Assembly (NCBI RefSeq): GCF_007097395.1
Contig: NZ_VKDC01000036.1
Location: 1-61,660, forward strand
Direction of reading: 5' to 3'
Source: Fulvivirga sp. M361
Lineage (GTDB): Bacteria; Bacteroidota; Bacteroidia; Cytophagales; Cyclobacteriaceae
DNA length: 61,660 nt
Shown here in pieces: positions 17,923-26,869 of this stretch. A model generated the notes under the pieces. The model was not told the DNA's origin, did no database searches, and saw nothing but the letters and a program-made list of their open reading frames with translations. Each line of letters starts with the position of its first letter. Within the stretch, counting starts at the first letter, position 1. Both the position numbers and the translations under genes were made by a program.

Positions 17923-18391
17923 AAGCTGGTATGTGGCCTATACCAAACCACGAAATGAAAAAAAAGTGACGGAAAGACTGACCTCCAGAGACTTTGAGGT
18001 GTATTGTCCGTTGATAAAGGTTTTAAAACAATGGAGTGATAGGAAAAAAATGGTAAGTATGCCAATGTTCACTTCATACATTTTTGTGCGGCTCATGGAG
18101 CCGGAGCGGAAAAAGGTTTTGCATGATCCTGGGGTTTTGAATTTTGTTTATTGGCAGGGAGAGCCGGCAACTTTACGAGAAACTGAAATTGACTCCATTA
18201 GAAAAATTGAGCAAAACGGTCTGGAAATTCATGTAAGTGGAGATAGACCTAACCATGGAGAACCTGTAATAATTACGGAAGGAGTGTTTAAAGGATTAAG
18301 TGGAGAGGTAAGGCGTATTGATAAGAACCGATTATCAGTTTGGGTAGAATCTATTAAAAGTCTTGTGACCTTCACTTATGAACTAAACTAA
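17915..18391 (+). CDS. NusG-paralogue transcription antiterminator (UpxY/RfaH-like)
   Basis: 158 residues from ATG 17915. The N-terminal NGN domain is clear (SWYVAYTKPRNEKKV, FEVYCPL, PMFTSYIFVRL, GVLNFVYWQGEPA). A C-terminal KOW segment follows (GEPVIITEGVFKGLSGEVRRID). It is shorter than housekeeping NusG and lies within a polysaccharide locus, as UpxY proteins of Bacteroidota do. Such proteins travel with RNA polymerase and suppress early termination in long surface-polysaccharide operons. Here it is about 7 kb into the locus rather than at its 5' end. Confidence 0.88.
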   Translation: MTKSWYVAYTKPRNEKKVTERLTSRDFEVYCPLIKVLKQWSDRKKMVSMPMFTSYIFVRLMEPERKKVLHDPGVLNFVYWQGEPATLRETEIDSIRKIEQNGLEIHVSGDRPNHGEPVIITEGVFKGLSGEVRRIDKNRLSVWVESIKSLVTFTYELN

Positions 18392-18407
18392 TAACGTTAC
18401 TGTCCAA

Positions 18408-19667
18408 ATGTCGAAAACTGTTATACAAGTAGAAAACCTGGGAAAGCTGTATCGATTAGGTGAAGTCGGTACAGGCACTATTTCTCATGATCTTAACAGA
18501 TGGTGGGCACAGTTGAGAGGCAAAGAAGATCCGTTTTCAAAGGTGGGTACGGTTAACGACAGAACGCAAAAGGCTGAGAAAGGAGAACATGTTTGGGCGC
18601 TAAAAGATGTTTCATTCAATGTTGGTCAGGGGGAGGTTTTGGGTGTGATTGGAAAAAATGGTGCGGGTAAATCTACTTTGTTGAAATTATTAAGCAGGGT
18701 TACCTCGCCTACAACCGGCCATATCCGGATTAAAGGCCGTGTAGCTTCCCTTTTAGAAGTAGGAACCGGATTTCACCCTGAAATGACCGGTAGAGAAAAT
18801 ATCTATATGAACGGCACTATATTAGGAATGACGCGGAAAGAGATAAGTGCTAAGCTGGACGATATTGTGGATTTTGCAGGTGTCGCAAAATATTTGGATA
18901 CTCCTACAAAGCGTTATTCGTCCGGTATGCAGGTACGCCTGGCTTTTGCAGTAGCTGCATTTCTGGAACCTGAAATATTGATTGTTGACGAAGTACTGGC
19001 CGTCGGCGATGCTGAGTTTCAAAAAAGAGCAATTGGTAAAATGCAGGAAGTGAGTCAGGGTGACGGGAGAACCGTATTGTTCGTAAGCCATAATATGGCA
19101 TCTGTAAGCCAAATATGTTCTACCGGTCTTCTTATTGAAAATGGAATGATGGCCATGCTTGATGATGTTAAAACTGTAATCAACACTTATACAAATAAGA
19201 GAAGGGAGGTCTTTGAAGGATTTGAATATAGTGGACCGATCATGGACAGCTTCATTCAACGTTTTTCGTTGTGTAATACTGCCGGTGAAGAAAAATACGA
19301 ATTTCAATTTGATGAACCTATTATTCTAAAATACGAAATGATATTACGCAATTACTCCAAGGGCTTAAACCTTGGTCTTTATATACAAGACAAGCATAAT
19401 CAAAGAATTACGAGCATTGTAAAGGAACTTCCTGCACCCAATGATGATTCCGGATGTTTGTCCATTGAATTACATTTGTCAAAACAAAAATTTCTCAATG
19501 GATCTTATTCCATATCTACCGAGATTTTTATACCCTTTGTGGATAAGGTTCATTTGTTAAAAGATGTACTCTCTTTTGAGGTGGTAGATAATATAAGTCC
19601 ACTCTCCAGGTTCAATAATTATGATATGGGGAATTTCTATTTGGAACCAGAATTCATATTTAAATAA
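18408..19667 (+). CDS. Polysaccharide ABC exporter ATPase with C-terminal glycan-binding domain (Wzt-like)
   Basis: 419 residues from ATG 18408. Nucleotide-binding domain: Walker A GKNGAGKST (K88), signature YSSGMQ, Walker B ILIVDEVLAVGD, switch HNM. The extra C-terminal 170 residues after about position 245 (LCNTAGEEKYEFQFDEPIILKYE...) form a beta-rich domain like the Wzt C-terminal domain that recognises the finished non-reducing chain end. Pairs with the permease at 16424. An export signal on a capped glycan would fit the many modifying enzymes in this locus. TAATG overlap with the next gene. Confidence 0.9.
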   Translation: MSKTVIQVENLGKLYRLGEVGTGTISHDLNRWWAQLRGKEDPFSKVGTVNDRTQKAEKGEHVWALKDVSFNVGQGEVLGVIGKNGAGKSTLLKLLSRVTSPTTGHIRIKGRVASLLEVGTGFHPEMTGRENIYMNGTILGMTRKEISAKLDDIVDFAGVAKYLDTPTKRYSSGMQVRLAFAVAAFLEPEILIVDEVLAVGDAEFQKRAIGKMQEVSQGDGRTVLFVSHNMASVSQICSTGLLIENGMMAMLDDVKTVINTYTNKRREVFEGFEYSGPIMDSFIQRFSLCNTAGEEKYEFQFDEPIILKYEMILRNYSKGLNLGLYIQDKHNQRITSIVKELPAPNDDSGCLSIELHLSKQKFLNGSYSISTEIFIPFVDKVHLLKDVLSFEVVDNISPLSRFNNYDMGNFYLEPEFIFK

Positions 19668-20752
19668 TGATAAATGTAACTGAGCCTTTTTTACCTCCAT
19701 TTGATGAATATGTCAGCTATTTAAGCGGTATTTGGAAAAGAAACTGGCTGACTAACAATGGCCCTCTTCTGAATGAATTGGAATTAAGGTTAAAGGAGAC
19801 ATTAGGAGTAGAACACTTATTAGTAACTGGTAATGGAACACTTGCACTGCAAATTGCTATAAAAGCATTGGGTCTTGAGGGTGAAATTATAACAACGCCT
19901 TTTTCATATATTGCTACTACTTCTTCGGTAATATGGGAATCTTGCCAACCGGTATTTGCTGATATAAATGAGCAAACATTTAACATCGACCCCGGGGAAG
20001 TAGAAAAAAAAATCACCAGTAAGACAACGGCAATCCTCACGACTCATGTATTTGGTAATGCTTCAGAGGTTAAACAATTACAAAATATAGCTACTAAACA
20101 TGACTTGAAAATTATATATGATGCAGCTCATTGTTTTGGTGTAAAGTATGGAAATCAACCCATAATGGAATATGGTGACATTAACTGTTTGAGTTTACAT
20201 GCTACAAAACTTTTCCATACGATAGAGGGGGGAGCAATTGTATCAAAATCATCGGACTTAATTTACAGGGCATCCAAAATGCGAAATTTTGGGCATCATG
20301 GAGAGGGAATATTTGATGGAATAGGTATAAATGGCAAGAATTCAGAGTTCCATGCAGCTATGGGACTCTGTAATTTAAAGTACCTGCAAGATATTCTTAC
20401 TTCCCGAAGAGAACAATATCGTTATTATAAAGACAAACTTTCCGGAAGCCAGGTCAAATTTCAACAGCTTACAGATGAAGAGGGGTACAACTACTCATAT
20501 TTTCCTGTAGTATTTGAAAATGAAAATACTTTACTCAAAGTAAGAAAGGAACTGGAAGATCATTACATATACCCACGACGATATTTTTATCCTTCGCTGA
20601 GCTGTTTAGATTATGTTGAAAAGCATTCAACCCCTATCTCTGATTCTGTTTCAAAAAGAGTACTATGCTTGCCGATGTTTCACAGTCTGTCAAAAGAAGA
20701 CCAGGATTTAGTCGTAAGGGTGATTTTGAGGACTTTAAGATATAAAGGTTGA
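19667..20752 (+). CDS. DegT/DnrJ/EryC1-family sugar aminotransferase (VioA/WecE-like)
   Basis: 361 residues; ATG 19667 shares one base with the previous stop. PLP-aminotransferase features: TGNGTLALQIA near the cofactor phosphate, IYDAAHCFGV (the Asp pairing with the PLP ring) and the Schiff-base Lys in SLHATKLFHTIEGGAI. Closest in look to transaminases making 4-amino-4,6-dideoxy sugars on dTDP. It overlaps a PglD/NeuD-like acetyltransferase gene, so the pair probably forms a 4-acetamido-4,6-dideoxyhexose such as Fuc4NAc or Qui4NAc. The exact sugar is inferred. Confidence 0.85.
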   Translation: MINVTEPFLPPFDEYVSYLSGIWKRNWLTNNGPLLNELELRLKETLGVEHLLVTGNGTLALQIAIKALGLEGEIITTPFSYIATTSSVIWESCQPVFADINEQTFNIDPGEVEKKITSKTTAILTTHVFGNASEVKQLQNIATKHDLKIIYDAAHCFGVKYGNQPIMEYGDINCLSLHATKLFHTIEGGAIVSKSSDLIYRASKMRNFGHHGEGIFDGIGINGKNSEFHAAMGLCNLKYLQDILTSRREQYRYYKDKLSGSQVKFQQLTDEEGYNYSYFPVVFENENTLLKVRKELEDHYIYPRRYFYPSLSCLDYVEKHSTPISDSVSKRVLCLPMFHSLSKEDQDLVVRVILRTLRYKG

Positions 20753-21366
20753 TTATCGCAGGAGCAGGTGGACATGCCGAAGAAGTATTTAGTGTATGGT
20801 CGAGAATTGATCGACAAGAGGAGGTGTTTTTCTTTGATAATGTGAATGCTAGAAATACCCTATTTTCAAAAGCCATTCTTTCAACCGAAAAAGAGGTGAA
20901 AGAGATATTTAGAAATCATCCCGGGTTTATACTAGGAACAGGTAGTTCTAAGAATCGGCATGCACTGTCAAATTTATTGAAACAATGGGGGGGAAGTCTT
21001 TTTACTCTGATCAGCAGGAGTGCGGTAGTTGGAGATATTAATGTTAAACTGGGAGAAGGGCTGAATATAATGGAGGGTGTCATCATTTATAATAATGTGA
21101 GCATAGGTGAGGGGACATTGATAAATACGGCTACCTCGGTTCACCATGGTGTTGAAATTGGTGAATACGCTGAGATATCGCCGGGAAGTCGTGTTTTAGG
21201 TAATGTGAAAATAGGGAATCATGCCTTTATAGGCGCTAATGCGACGTTACTTCCGGGAGTAACAATTGGTGATTATGCCACCGTAGGGGCAGGCGCTGTG
21301 ATTACCTCGGATGTGCCCGAAAATTCTCTTGCTGTGGGAGTCCCGGGATTCGTTAAGAAAGAATAG
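20749..21366 (+). CDS. Sugar O/N-acetyltransferase, NeuD/PglD type left-handed beta-helix
   Basis: 205 residues from TTG 20749, whose last bases overlap the previous stop. N-terminal Rossmann-like segment IIAGAGGHAEEV is typical of NeuD/PglD. A left-handed parallel beta-helix of hexapeptide repeats follows (IGEYAEISPGSRVLGNVKIG, FIGANATLLPGVTIG) and the C-terminal GVPGFVKK closes it. The candidate catalytic His lies in SVHHGVEIG. Transfers acetyl from acetyl-CoA to a UDP/dTDP-amino sugar, probably the product of the overlapping aminotransferase; it could also serve the PglE-like aminotransferase at 47569. Confidence 0.85.
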   Translation: MIIAGAGGHAEEVFSVWSRIDRQEEVFFFDNVNARNTLFSKAILSTEKEVKEIFRNHPGFILGTGSSKNRHALSNLLKQWGGSLFTLISRSAVVGDINVKLGEGLNIMEGVIIYNNVSIGEGTLINTATSVHHGVEIGEYAEISPGSRVLGNVKIGNHAFIGANATLLPGVTIGDYATVGAGAVITSDVPENSLAVGVPGFVKKE

Positions 21367-21429
21367 ATATTTTCTTAATAATCTTTAATCGAAGTACTAT
21401 ACATGAAATTTCAATGAAAAGACAAGAAC

Positions 21430-22518
21430 TTGAATAGTCTGTCAACCTTATTTTTCCCTAACGATAGTAAGAAATACCATATAAAGTCATTAGACGGGCT
21501 ACGTGGTTTAGCGGTCTTGTTAGTTCTTCTGAGTCACAGCAGTTTGCTTGGGTTGAAATTTCTACCCTTCTTATCTTTTGAATATACCGGTACCTATGGG
21601 GTATATCTGTTTTTTGTTTTAAGCGCTTATTTATTGGATAAACAAATATGTAGGGCTTTTGTCGATGGGAATAGCGGCACGAAATTTTGGATTAATTATT
21701 TTCTGAGAAGGTTTTTAAGAATTTATCCGCTTTTTTTTGTCGCGGTTATCTTCAATTATTTTCTTTTCGTATCTGAATATAGTATATACTCAATTCCAAT
21801 TTCCAAAGAGGATATACCACCGCATTTACTTATGGTGTATGGGAAACATATTTTTTGGTCTATTCCAGTTGAATTCAAATACTATTTCTTAAGTCCTCTG
21901 ATCGTTTTCGTCGCTTATAAGTACTTAAATTTTGACAATGGAAAAACCCTTATCTTCTTCATTGGCCTTGTCTTTCTTTCATTGGCCTTAAGCTATTTGA
22001 GGGTGTTAGGATATTTTGGTACGGTATCCTATTTTCCGATTTTTCTTGCAGGGACTTTCCTGGCTATTATAGAAACTAATTCCAATGTCATGCAGGCTGT
22101 CAGGAAATGGATAGACTTTTTGACGATTATTTCATTACTAATAATAGTCCTCACTTCTAAGGTAATTTGGAAAGACCTTTTACACTTTGAACAATTTCCA
22201 TTTCATGGGTTGAAATTTTACACTTTATATGGTGTTTGTTGGGGGTTTTTGCTAGCAAAAGTCTTGAATGGAGGAAGAAATTTTATCACCATTCTGTTTG
22301 AATTCAAAGCGTTGAGGTTTTTAGGTAACATTAGCTTTAGCGCCTATTTATGGCACATACCTGTTCTCTATTTTACGACCAAAAGTGGTTTTTTTGATCC
22401 TGGATATGGGGTTTATTTATTCTTTACTGGTACTATTCTGATCTCATCGATAAGCTATTTTGTTATTGAGTATCCATTATCAAAAGTTAAGTTGAGATAC
22501 AATCAATCTACAAAATAA
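21430..22518 (+). CDS. Acyltransferase-3 family membrane O-acyltransferase
   Basis: 362 residues from TTG 21430; a nearby ATG at 21414 is out of frame and stops quickly. Starts with the family motif SLDGLRGLAVLLVLLSHSSLL (the motif His is in LSHS), then about ten hydrophobic helices, including RFLRIYPLFFVAVI after the second. Acetylates or otherwise acylates sugars of surface polysaccharides at the inner membrane. Acceptor unknown; one of several glycan-modifying enzymes in this locus. Confidence 0.88.
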   Translation: MNSLSTLFFPNDSKKYHIKSLDGLRGLAVLLVLLSHSSLLGLKFLPFLSFEYTGTYGVYLFFVLSAYLLDKQICRAFVDGNSGTKFWINYFLRRFLRIYPLFFVAVIFNYFLFVSEYSIYSIPISKEDIPPHLLMVYGKHIFWSIPVEFKYYFLSPLIVFVAYKYLNFDNGKTLIFFIGLVFLSLALSYLRVLGYFGTVSYFPIFLAGTFLAIIETNSNVMQAVRKWIDFLTIISLLIIVLTSKVIWKDLLHFEQFPFHGLKFYTLYGVCWGFLLAKVLNGGRNFITILFEFKALRFLGNISFSAYLWHIPVLYFTTKSGFFDPGYGVYLFFTGTILISSISYFVIEYPLSKVKLRYNQSTK

Positions 22519-22573
22519 AAGAAAAAAACAGCTAAGCAGCCAAAGGCATAATTCATCTCTTGATCATTCGTTA

Positions 22574-23758
22574 TTGGAGCCTCTGACCCAAAAAAAGATC
22601 TGCAACGTAAAAGGGCTTGGAAATTTATTGCCTGATTTTCTAAAACCTGCGATTAGGTTTCTTTACTATTCAAATGAAAGACGCAAAGTCTTCAAAGAAT
22701 ATCAAATTAGAAAACAACAGGACGAGCTTATCAGTAAACACTATAATAGCAGGACAACAAGACTGATAGTTTTTCTTGTGGAAGGAGCTGATTGGTTTAC
22801 CGGAGTTGATACTATATCCGGAGGTATATTGTCTATAGCTTCCATTTATGAAGAAACTGTTAGGCTCAAGGAGTTACATCAGGCCGAGGTGATCATGTGT
22901 ACCTACCCTGATGCATATCTAATGTGGAGGTTTTCTCAATTTGATGCTGATATTACAATTTTCAGATATGAGCAATTGCAAGATCATTTTAAAAATCTCG
23001 ATTTTCTTCTTTTTCATTCTATCAGTTACAGAACCCCTCATTTTGTTAAAACCGAAATCCATCAAAACAATTACTTTAAGAAAATAGAAGATTTTAGATT
23101 GAACATTCTAAATCAGAATATTCAATTAATGCCTACTCCTGAAGCTTTTGATTTATTGAAGAAATCTTGTAAACACCTTACTCAGACAACCAGTCATAAA
23201 CAATATAGTACTCAAGAATTTAAGGAAAAGTATGATTTCCCTCTGCATTATTTATCCGTTTTTGGTAGCCCGGAAAGGTATAAGCGCACGAAATTAGATG
23301 AGAAAGAGAATCTAATCCTACTCTCGCCAGATGAGAGCGCTCAAAAGACGGAATTGATGAATGCTTTGGAAAACCAGTTTAGCGAATTTGAAATAAAAAT
23401 TGTTAAAGGCCTTCGTTACAATGAATACTTAAGCCTGATTAGCCGTTCGAAAATAATGATCACATTGGGTGAGGGATTGGATTTTTATTTTATCGAGCAA
23501 GTTTTTTCTGGTGGAATAAGTATTGCCATCTATAATGATGAATTTTTCCCAGAGGATTTTCAGGCTAAGCATGGACTGTTCAGTAGTGAAGATGAATTAC
23601 TCAAAGAAGTTAGTACATATATAAGGCAGGCTTTGGAGAAAGAGAATTATGAAGAAATCAATAATGAACAATACCAACTTTGCTCCAAATTCTACAAGTA
23701 TGATGAATATAGAGAAAATTTAAAGCGATTTTATTCCGGTGATTACACTTTCAAATGA
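22574..23758 (+). CDS. Unrecognised protein of the polysaccharide locus, possibly a GT-B glycosyltransferase
   Basis: 394 residues from TTG 22574, soluble, no signal peptide. I do not recognise a family. The central part (LIVFLVEGADWFTGVDTISGG) and the C-terminal half (LILLSPDESAQKTELM, KIVKGLRYNEYLSLISRSKIMITLGEGLDFYFIEQVFSGG) resemble a GT-B fold, in which GEGLDFYFIEQVFSGG would be the donor-site loop with its Glu. It overlaps the sulfotransferase gene by 4 bp (ATGA), so it belongs to the operon. Glycosyltransferase is my best guess. Confidence 0.6.
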   Translation: MEPLTQKKICNVKGLGNLLPDFLKPAIRFLYYSNERRKVFKEYQIRKQQDELISKHYNSRTTRLIVFLVEGADWFTGVDTISGGILSIASIYEETVRLKELHQAEVIMCTYPDAYLMWRFSQFDADITIFRYEQLQDHFKNLDFLLFHSISYRTPHFVKTEIHQNNYFKKIEDFRLNILNQNIQLMPTPEAFDLLKKSCKHLTQTTSHKQYSTQEFKEKYDFPLHYLSVFGSPERYKRTKLDEKENLILLSPDESAQKTELMNALENQFSEFEIKIVKGLRYNEYLSLISRSKIMITLGEGLDFYFIEQVFSGGISIAIYNDEFFPEDFQAKHGLFSSEDELLKEVSTYIRQALEKENYEEINNEQYQLCSKFYKYDEYRENLKRFYSGDYTFK

Positions 23759-24648
23759 AAAGTGATAGAATAAAATTTGTTATTACAGGAAGTCAAAGAA
23801 GTGGAACGACACTTCTGAATTTGCTTTTAAACGCTCATTCTAAGATTGAAGTCATAGATGAGGACCAAGTGGGTTTTCATGGTGAAAGAGTACAAGTTTT
23901 TTTTGATGATTCTCAGGCATCTGTTGTCGGGTTTAAGTTACCTATGATCAGCAATGAGATAGTGACTCTTAAAAAGATCGGAGCTCATTTTATTCTATTT
24001 TTGATGCGACATCCACTGGATGTTATTAACTCTATGATTAGGCTTAGGATAAAATTTGACCATACTCAACCTTCAATGAGATGGAATGAATTGTATTCTA
24101 ATTTATTAATGTATATCGGCTCACCCAAAAAGTTTTTATTGTTCTTTTTGATCAAAATGCGGTTGTTTAGGAATTTCAACCTACCCTGGTATTTACATCC
24201 TGACTGCATAGACCCGGAGATTAGAAACTCTATTTTAAGTAATTCCACTGATGATAAGACAGAAGGGGCGTTGCAAGTCCATCCTTTATTTCGTGAAAGG
24301 CAGCAATTCTTACCAATTGCTGCCAAAGTGTGGTATCATAAGAATAATGTTCTTCCGGAATATAAAAAACAGAACTTATCGTTTATACCCCTTAAATACG
24401 AAGAACTCTTAGATGATCCGGAGCATTTTCTTCAATCCATATGCAGATATTTGGGTATTTCATATGAAGAAAATATGCTTTTGTTTTATCAACACGGAAA
24501 GGGCAAGTCAATAGGTAATACTTCAAATTCAGAGGACATAAAAAAGAACAATCATACCAAATGGAAGGGGAATTTTTCAAATTCCGAGTTGAAGATGATT
24601 AAAAAAGAAGTCGGAACTACTGCTGAAAAATTTGGATATGTCATTTAA
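23755..24648 (+). CDS. PAPS-dependent carbohydrate sulfotransferase
   Basis: 297 residues. The N-terminal 5'-phosphosulfate loop is VITGSQRSGTTLLNLLLNAH (residues 9-28), the hallmark of sulfotransferases. The region around residue 80 (FILFLMRHPLDVINSMIRLR) corresponds to the 3'-phosphate-binding Arg/Ser motif. The later LKYEELLDDPEHFLQSICRYLG is also typical. Transfers sulfate from PAPS to a hydroxyl, here most likely of the exopolysaccharide. Overlaps neighbours by 4 bp upstream and 11 bp downstream, so it is integral to the operon. Confidence 0.88.
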   Translation: MKSDRIKFVITGSQRSGTTLLNLLLNAHSKIEVIDEDQVGFHGERVQVFFDDSQASVVGFKLPMISNEIVTLKKIGAHFILFLMRHPLDVINSMIRLRIKFDHTQPSMRWNELYSNLLMYIGSPKKFLLFFLIKMRLFRNFNLPWYLHPDCIDPEIRNSILSNSTDDKTEGALQVHPLFRERQQFLPIAAKVWYHKNNVLPEYKKQNLSFIPLKYEELLDDPEHFLQSICRYLGISYEENMLLFYQHGKGKSIGNTSNSEDIKKNNHTKWKGNFSNSELKMIKKEVGTTAEKFGYVI

Positions 24649-25603
24649 AAATGTTTATCACCCTTTGGTAACCGTAGCAATGGTTACTTATAATTCTCAA
24701 GACTATGCTCGCATGGCAATGGAAAGCGTGCTAGCCTCCAGCTATGAAAATTTTGAACTTATAATATGCGATGATTGCTCTAAAGACGATACATGGAGTA
24801 TCATAGGTGAATACAATGATCAAAGAATCAGAGCCTTTAGAAACGAAACAAATATAGGAGAATACCCAAATCGTAATAAGTGCATTGATCTGGCTCAGGG
24901 GAAGTATTTTCTTTTCATAGATGGGGATGATCTGATTTTACCTCATGGCCTTGAAACCTATGTGCGTTATGCTGAATCATTTTCTAATATCGGCTTGGTC
25001 ATTCAGAAAGGTTATTTTAATAACCTTATATTCCCGATAGTACTTGAAAAGGAAGATATTTTTGATTGGGAATTTAATAGAAAAAGCCTGCTCACTTCCA
25101 GCCTGACAAGTAATTTTTTTGTAACAGATGTCCTACAAAAAGTGGGTAAACTATCTGTAGATTTTATAAATTCAGATGATGAGATAAGATATAGATTGGC
25201 CCTTAAATATCCCGTTCTTTTCATACCCGGTTGGCTTACCTGGCCAAGAGAAACACCTGGACAAGCATCTTCAAGGCTGAGTGGCGGTAGGGGGCAATTG
25301 GAATCCTTTAAGATGCTAAATAAGATTGTTAAAGATGAGACATCGCCGGCATTAATAGATGCTTTTAGGCAGCAAAATACCAGGAACAGGCAGGTATTGG
25401 CCCGATTTGCATTAAAGCACCTCCTTAAAGGTAATGTCAAATCATACAGAGACATCAGACAAGTCACTGATATGGGATTCTTTGAGTTGATAAGATTTTC
25501 TCTGAGCAGAAGTAATATTGAAGTAATTCCGGAACAGGAATATGACCCATCAAAACCTCTTCATAATTTTGATCATATAAGGTCATTTAAGTATGTTGAA
25601 TAA
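24638..25603 (+). CDS. GT2-family glycosyltransferase
   Basis: 321 residues from ATG 24638 (an upstream TTG at 24632 is less likely). GT-A fold: VTVAMVTYNSQDYARMAMESV at the N-terminus, ICDDCSKDDTW, and the DXD-like FIDGDD at about residues 98-103. Adds one sugar to the lipid-linked repeat unit in the cytoplasm. Donor and acceptor unknown. Its start lies inside the sulfotransferase gene and its end overlaps the following acyltransferase. Confidence 0.9.
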   Translation: MSFKNVYHPLVTVAMVTYNSQDYARMAMESVLASSYENFELIICDDCSKDDTWSIIGEYNDQRIRAFRNETNIGEYPNRNKCIDLAQGKYFLFIDGDDLILPHGLETYVRYAESFSNIGLVIQKGYFNNLIFPIVLEKEDIFDWEFNRKSLLTSSLTSNFFVTDVLQKVGKLSVDFINSDDEIRYRLALKYPVLFIPGWLTWPRETPGQASSRLSGGRGQLESFKMLNKIVKDETSPALIDAFRQQNTRNRQVLARFALKHLLKGNVKSYRDIRQVTDMGFFELIRFSLSRSNIEVIPEQEYDPSKPLHNFDHIRSFKYVE

Positions 25604-26243
25604 GCTCTTTTTTTTCCTTAGACGCCCTCTTCAAATACCAATTGTTGTCATCACCAGGCTTCCTTTCTTTGCTTTTATAAGGAAGACAAGTTCATATCAA
25701 AATCGGGTATCTTTTGGATTCTGGTTTAGACAGAAAGTATTAGGAATCGGAGGCAATAGAGGAGCATATTGGCCCGTGCATCCATCTAGCCAGGTTTATG
25801 ATTGGGAAAACATTTATGCAGGGATTGATACCTGTCCCGGTATTATGAAGGGTTGTTATATCCAGGGAAAAGGGGGTATTCATATTGGAGACTATACACA
25901 AATAGCACCAAATGTGGTAATTGTTAGCGCTAACCATGACGTTTATGATTCGCGAAATCACATACTTGAAAAAGTTATCATAGGTAAGTACTGCTGGATA
26001 GGAGCTGGCGCTAAAATAATGCCTGGGGTCATATTAGGTGATTTTACAATTGTTGGCGCAGGAGCTGTTGTTACTCAGTCTTTTCCAGATGGATATTGTA
26101 TTATTGGTGGGGTACCTGCAAAGCAAATAAAGGGTTTGGATAAAGAAAAATGCATACGTTATGAATTAAAACCGACGTTTTACGGATACCTAAAAGAAGA
26201 AAAATTCGAAAAATTTAGAAAAAAGCACCCTTCCATTCAATGA
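25593..26243 (+). CDS. Hexapeptide-repeat acyltransferase (LbH family)
   Basis: 216 residues from ATG 25593. After an N-terminal extension of about 85 residues, a left-handed beta-helix carries the xenobiotic/maltose-acetyltransferase-like signature: ANHDVYDSRNH with the catalytic His, CWIGAGAKIMPGVILGDFTIVGAGAVVT, and GGVPAKQIKG. Acetylates a sugar hydroxyl or amino group. Lies between a glycosyltransferase and the HisH-like amidotransferase with overlaps on both sides; substrate not deducible. Confidence 0.85.
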   Translation: MLNKLFFFLRRPLQIPIVVITRLPFFAFIRKTSSYQNRVSFGFWFRQKVLGIGGNRGAYWPVHPSSQVYDWENIYAGIDTCPGIMKGCYIQGKGGIHIGDYTQIAPNVVIVSANHDVYDSRNHILEKVIIGKYCWIGAGAKIMPGVILGDFTIVGAGAVVTQSFPDGYCIIGGVPAKQIKGLDKEKCIRYELKPTFYGYLKEEKFEKFRKKHPSIQ

Positions 26244-26860
26244 TCACCATTATCGACTACAAAGCAGGCAATATCCTCTCCATTCGAAATATGTTGAAGA
26301 AACTGGGGGTTGCATCAGAAATAGCCGAAACACAAAAACAACTTGGCGCGGCTAAAAAATTAATATTGCCTGGTGTTGGACATTTTGACCACGGAATGAA
26401 ACATCTGAGAGATGCCGGAATGGTCGATGTAATACGTGATAAGGTTATTGAAGAAAAGATACCTATTCTGGGGATTTGTTTAGGGGCTCAGTTGCTAGGA
26501 AAAGGCAGTGAAGAAGGAATAGAACCTGGATTGAGCTTAGTAGATATGGACGTTGTGAAGTTTGATACGAATAAACTTGATCAGCACCTCAAAATCCCTC
26601 ATATGGGATGGAGTAATTTGACGATTAAGAAAGTGGAAAACCCCTTATTTATAGACTCACAAGCCGAACCCAGGTTTTATTTCGTACATTCATATCACTT
26701 CAAAATGAATAAAAAGGAAGATGTGCTGTCTACCTCTTATCATGGATATTTCTTTACCTCTGCCTTTCATAAAGATAATATCTATGGAGTCCAGTTTCAT
26801 CCGGAGAAAAGCCATAAATATGGGATGAAACTCCTGGAAAATTTTGCAAAGCTCAACTGA
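26240..26860 (+). CDS. HisH-like glutamine amidotransferase for sugar amidination
   Basis: 206 residues. Class I amidotransferase with nucleophile C80 (ILGICLGAQ) and the His/Glu of GVQFHPEKSH (H187, E189). It resembles the HisH subunit of imidazole-glycerol-phosphate synthase, but the surrounding genes (a HisF-like gene and a WbpG-like gene, no other his genes) show it is the paralogue that supplies ammonia for making an acetamidino sugar. Starts with ATGA overlap; the HisF-like gene follows 9 bp later. Confidence 0.88.
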   Translation: MITIIDYKAGNILSIRNMLKKLGVASEIAETQKQLGAAKKLILPGVGHFDHGMKHLRDAGMVDVIRDKVIEEKIPILGICLGAQLLGKGSEEGIEPGLSLVDMDVVKFDTNKLDQHLKIPHMGWSNLTIKKVENPLFIDSQAEPRFYFVHSYHFKMNKKEDVLSTSYHGYFFTSAFHKDNIYGVQFHPEKSHKYGMKLLENFAKLN

Positions 26861-26869
26861 AAATATTCA

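Noticed and set aside
17915-18391. Housekeeping NusG
   Set aside because: Short, within a polysaccharide locus and not near secE or ribosomal protein genes; fits a UpxY/RfaH-like specialised paralogue.
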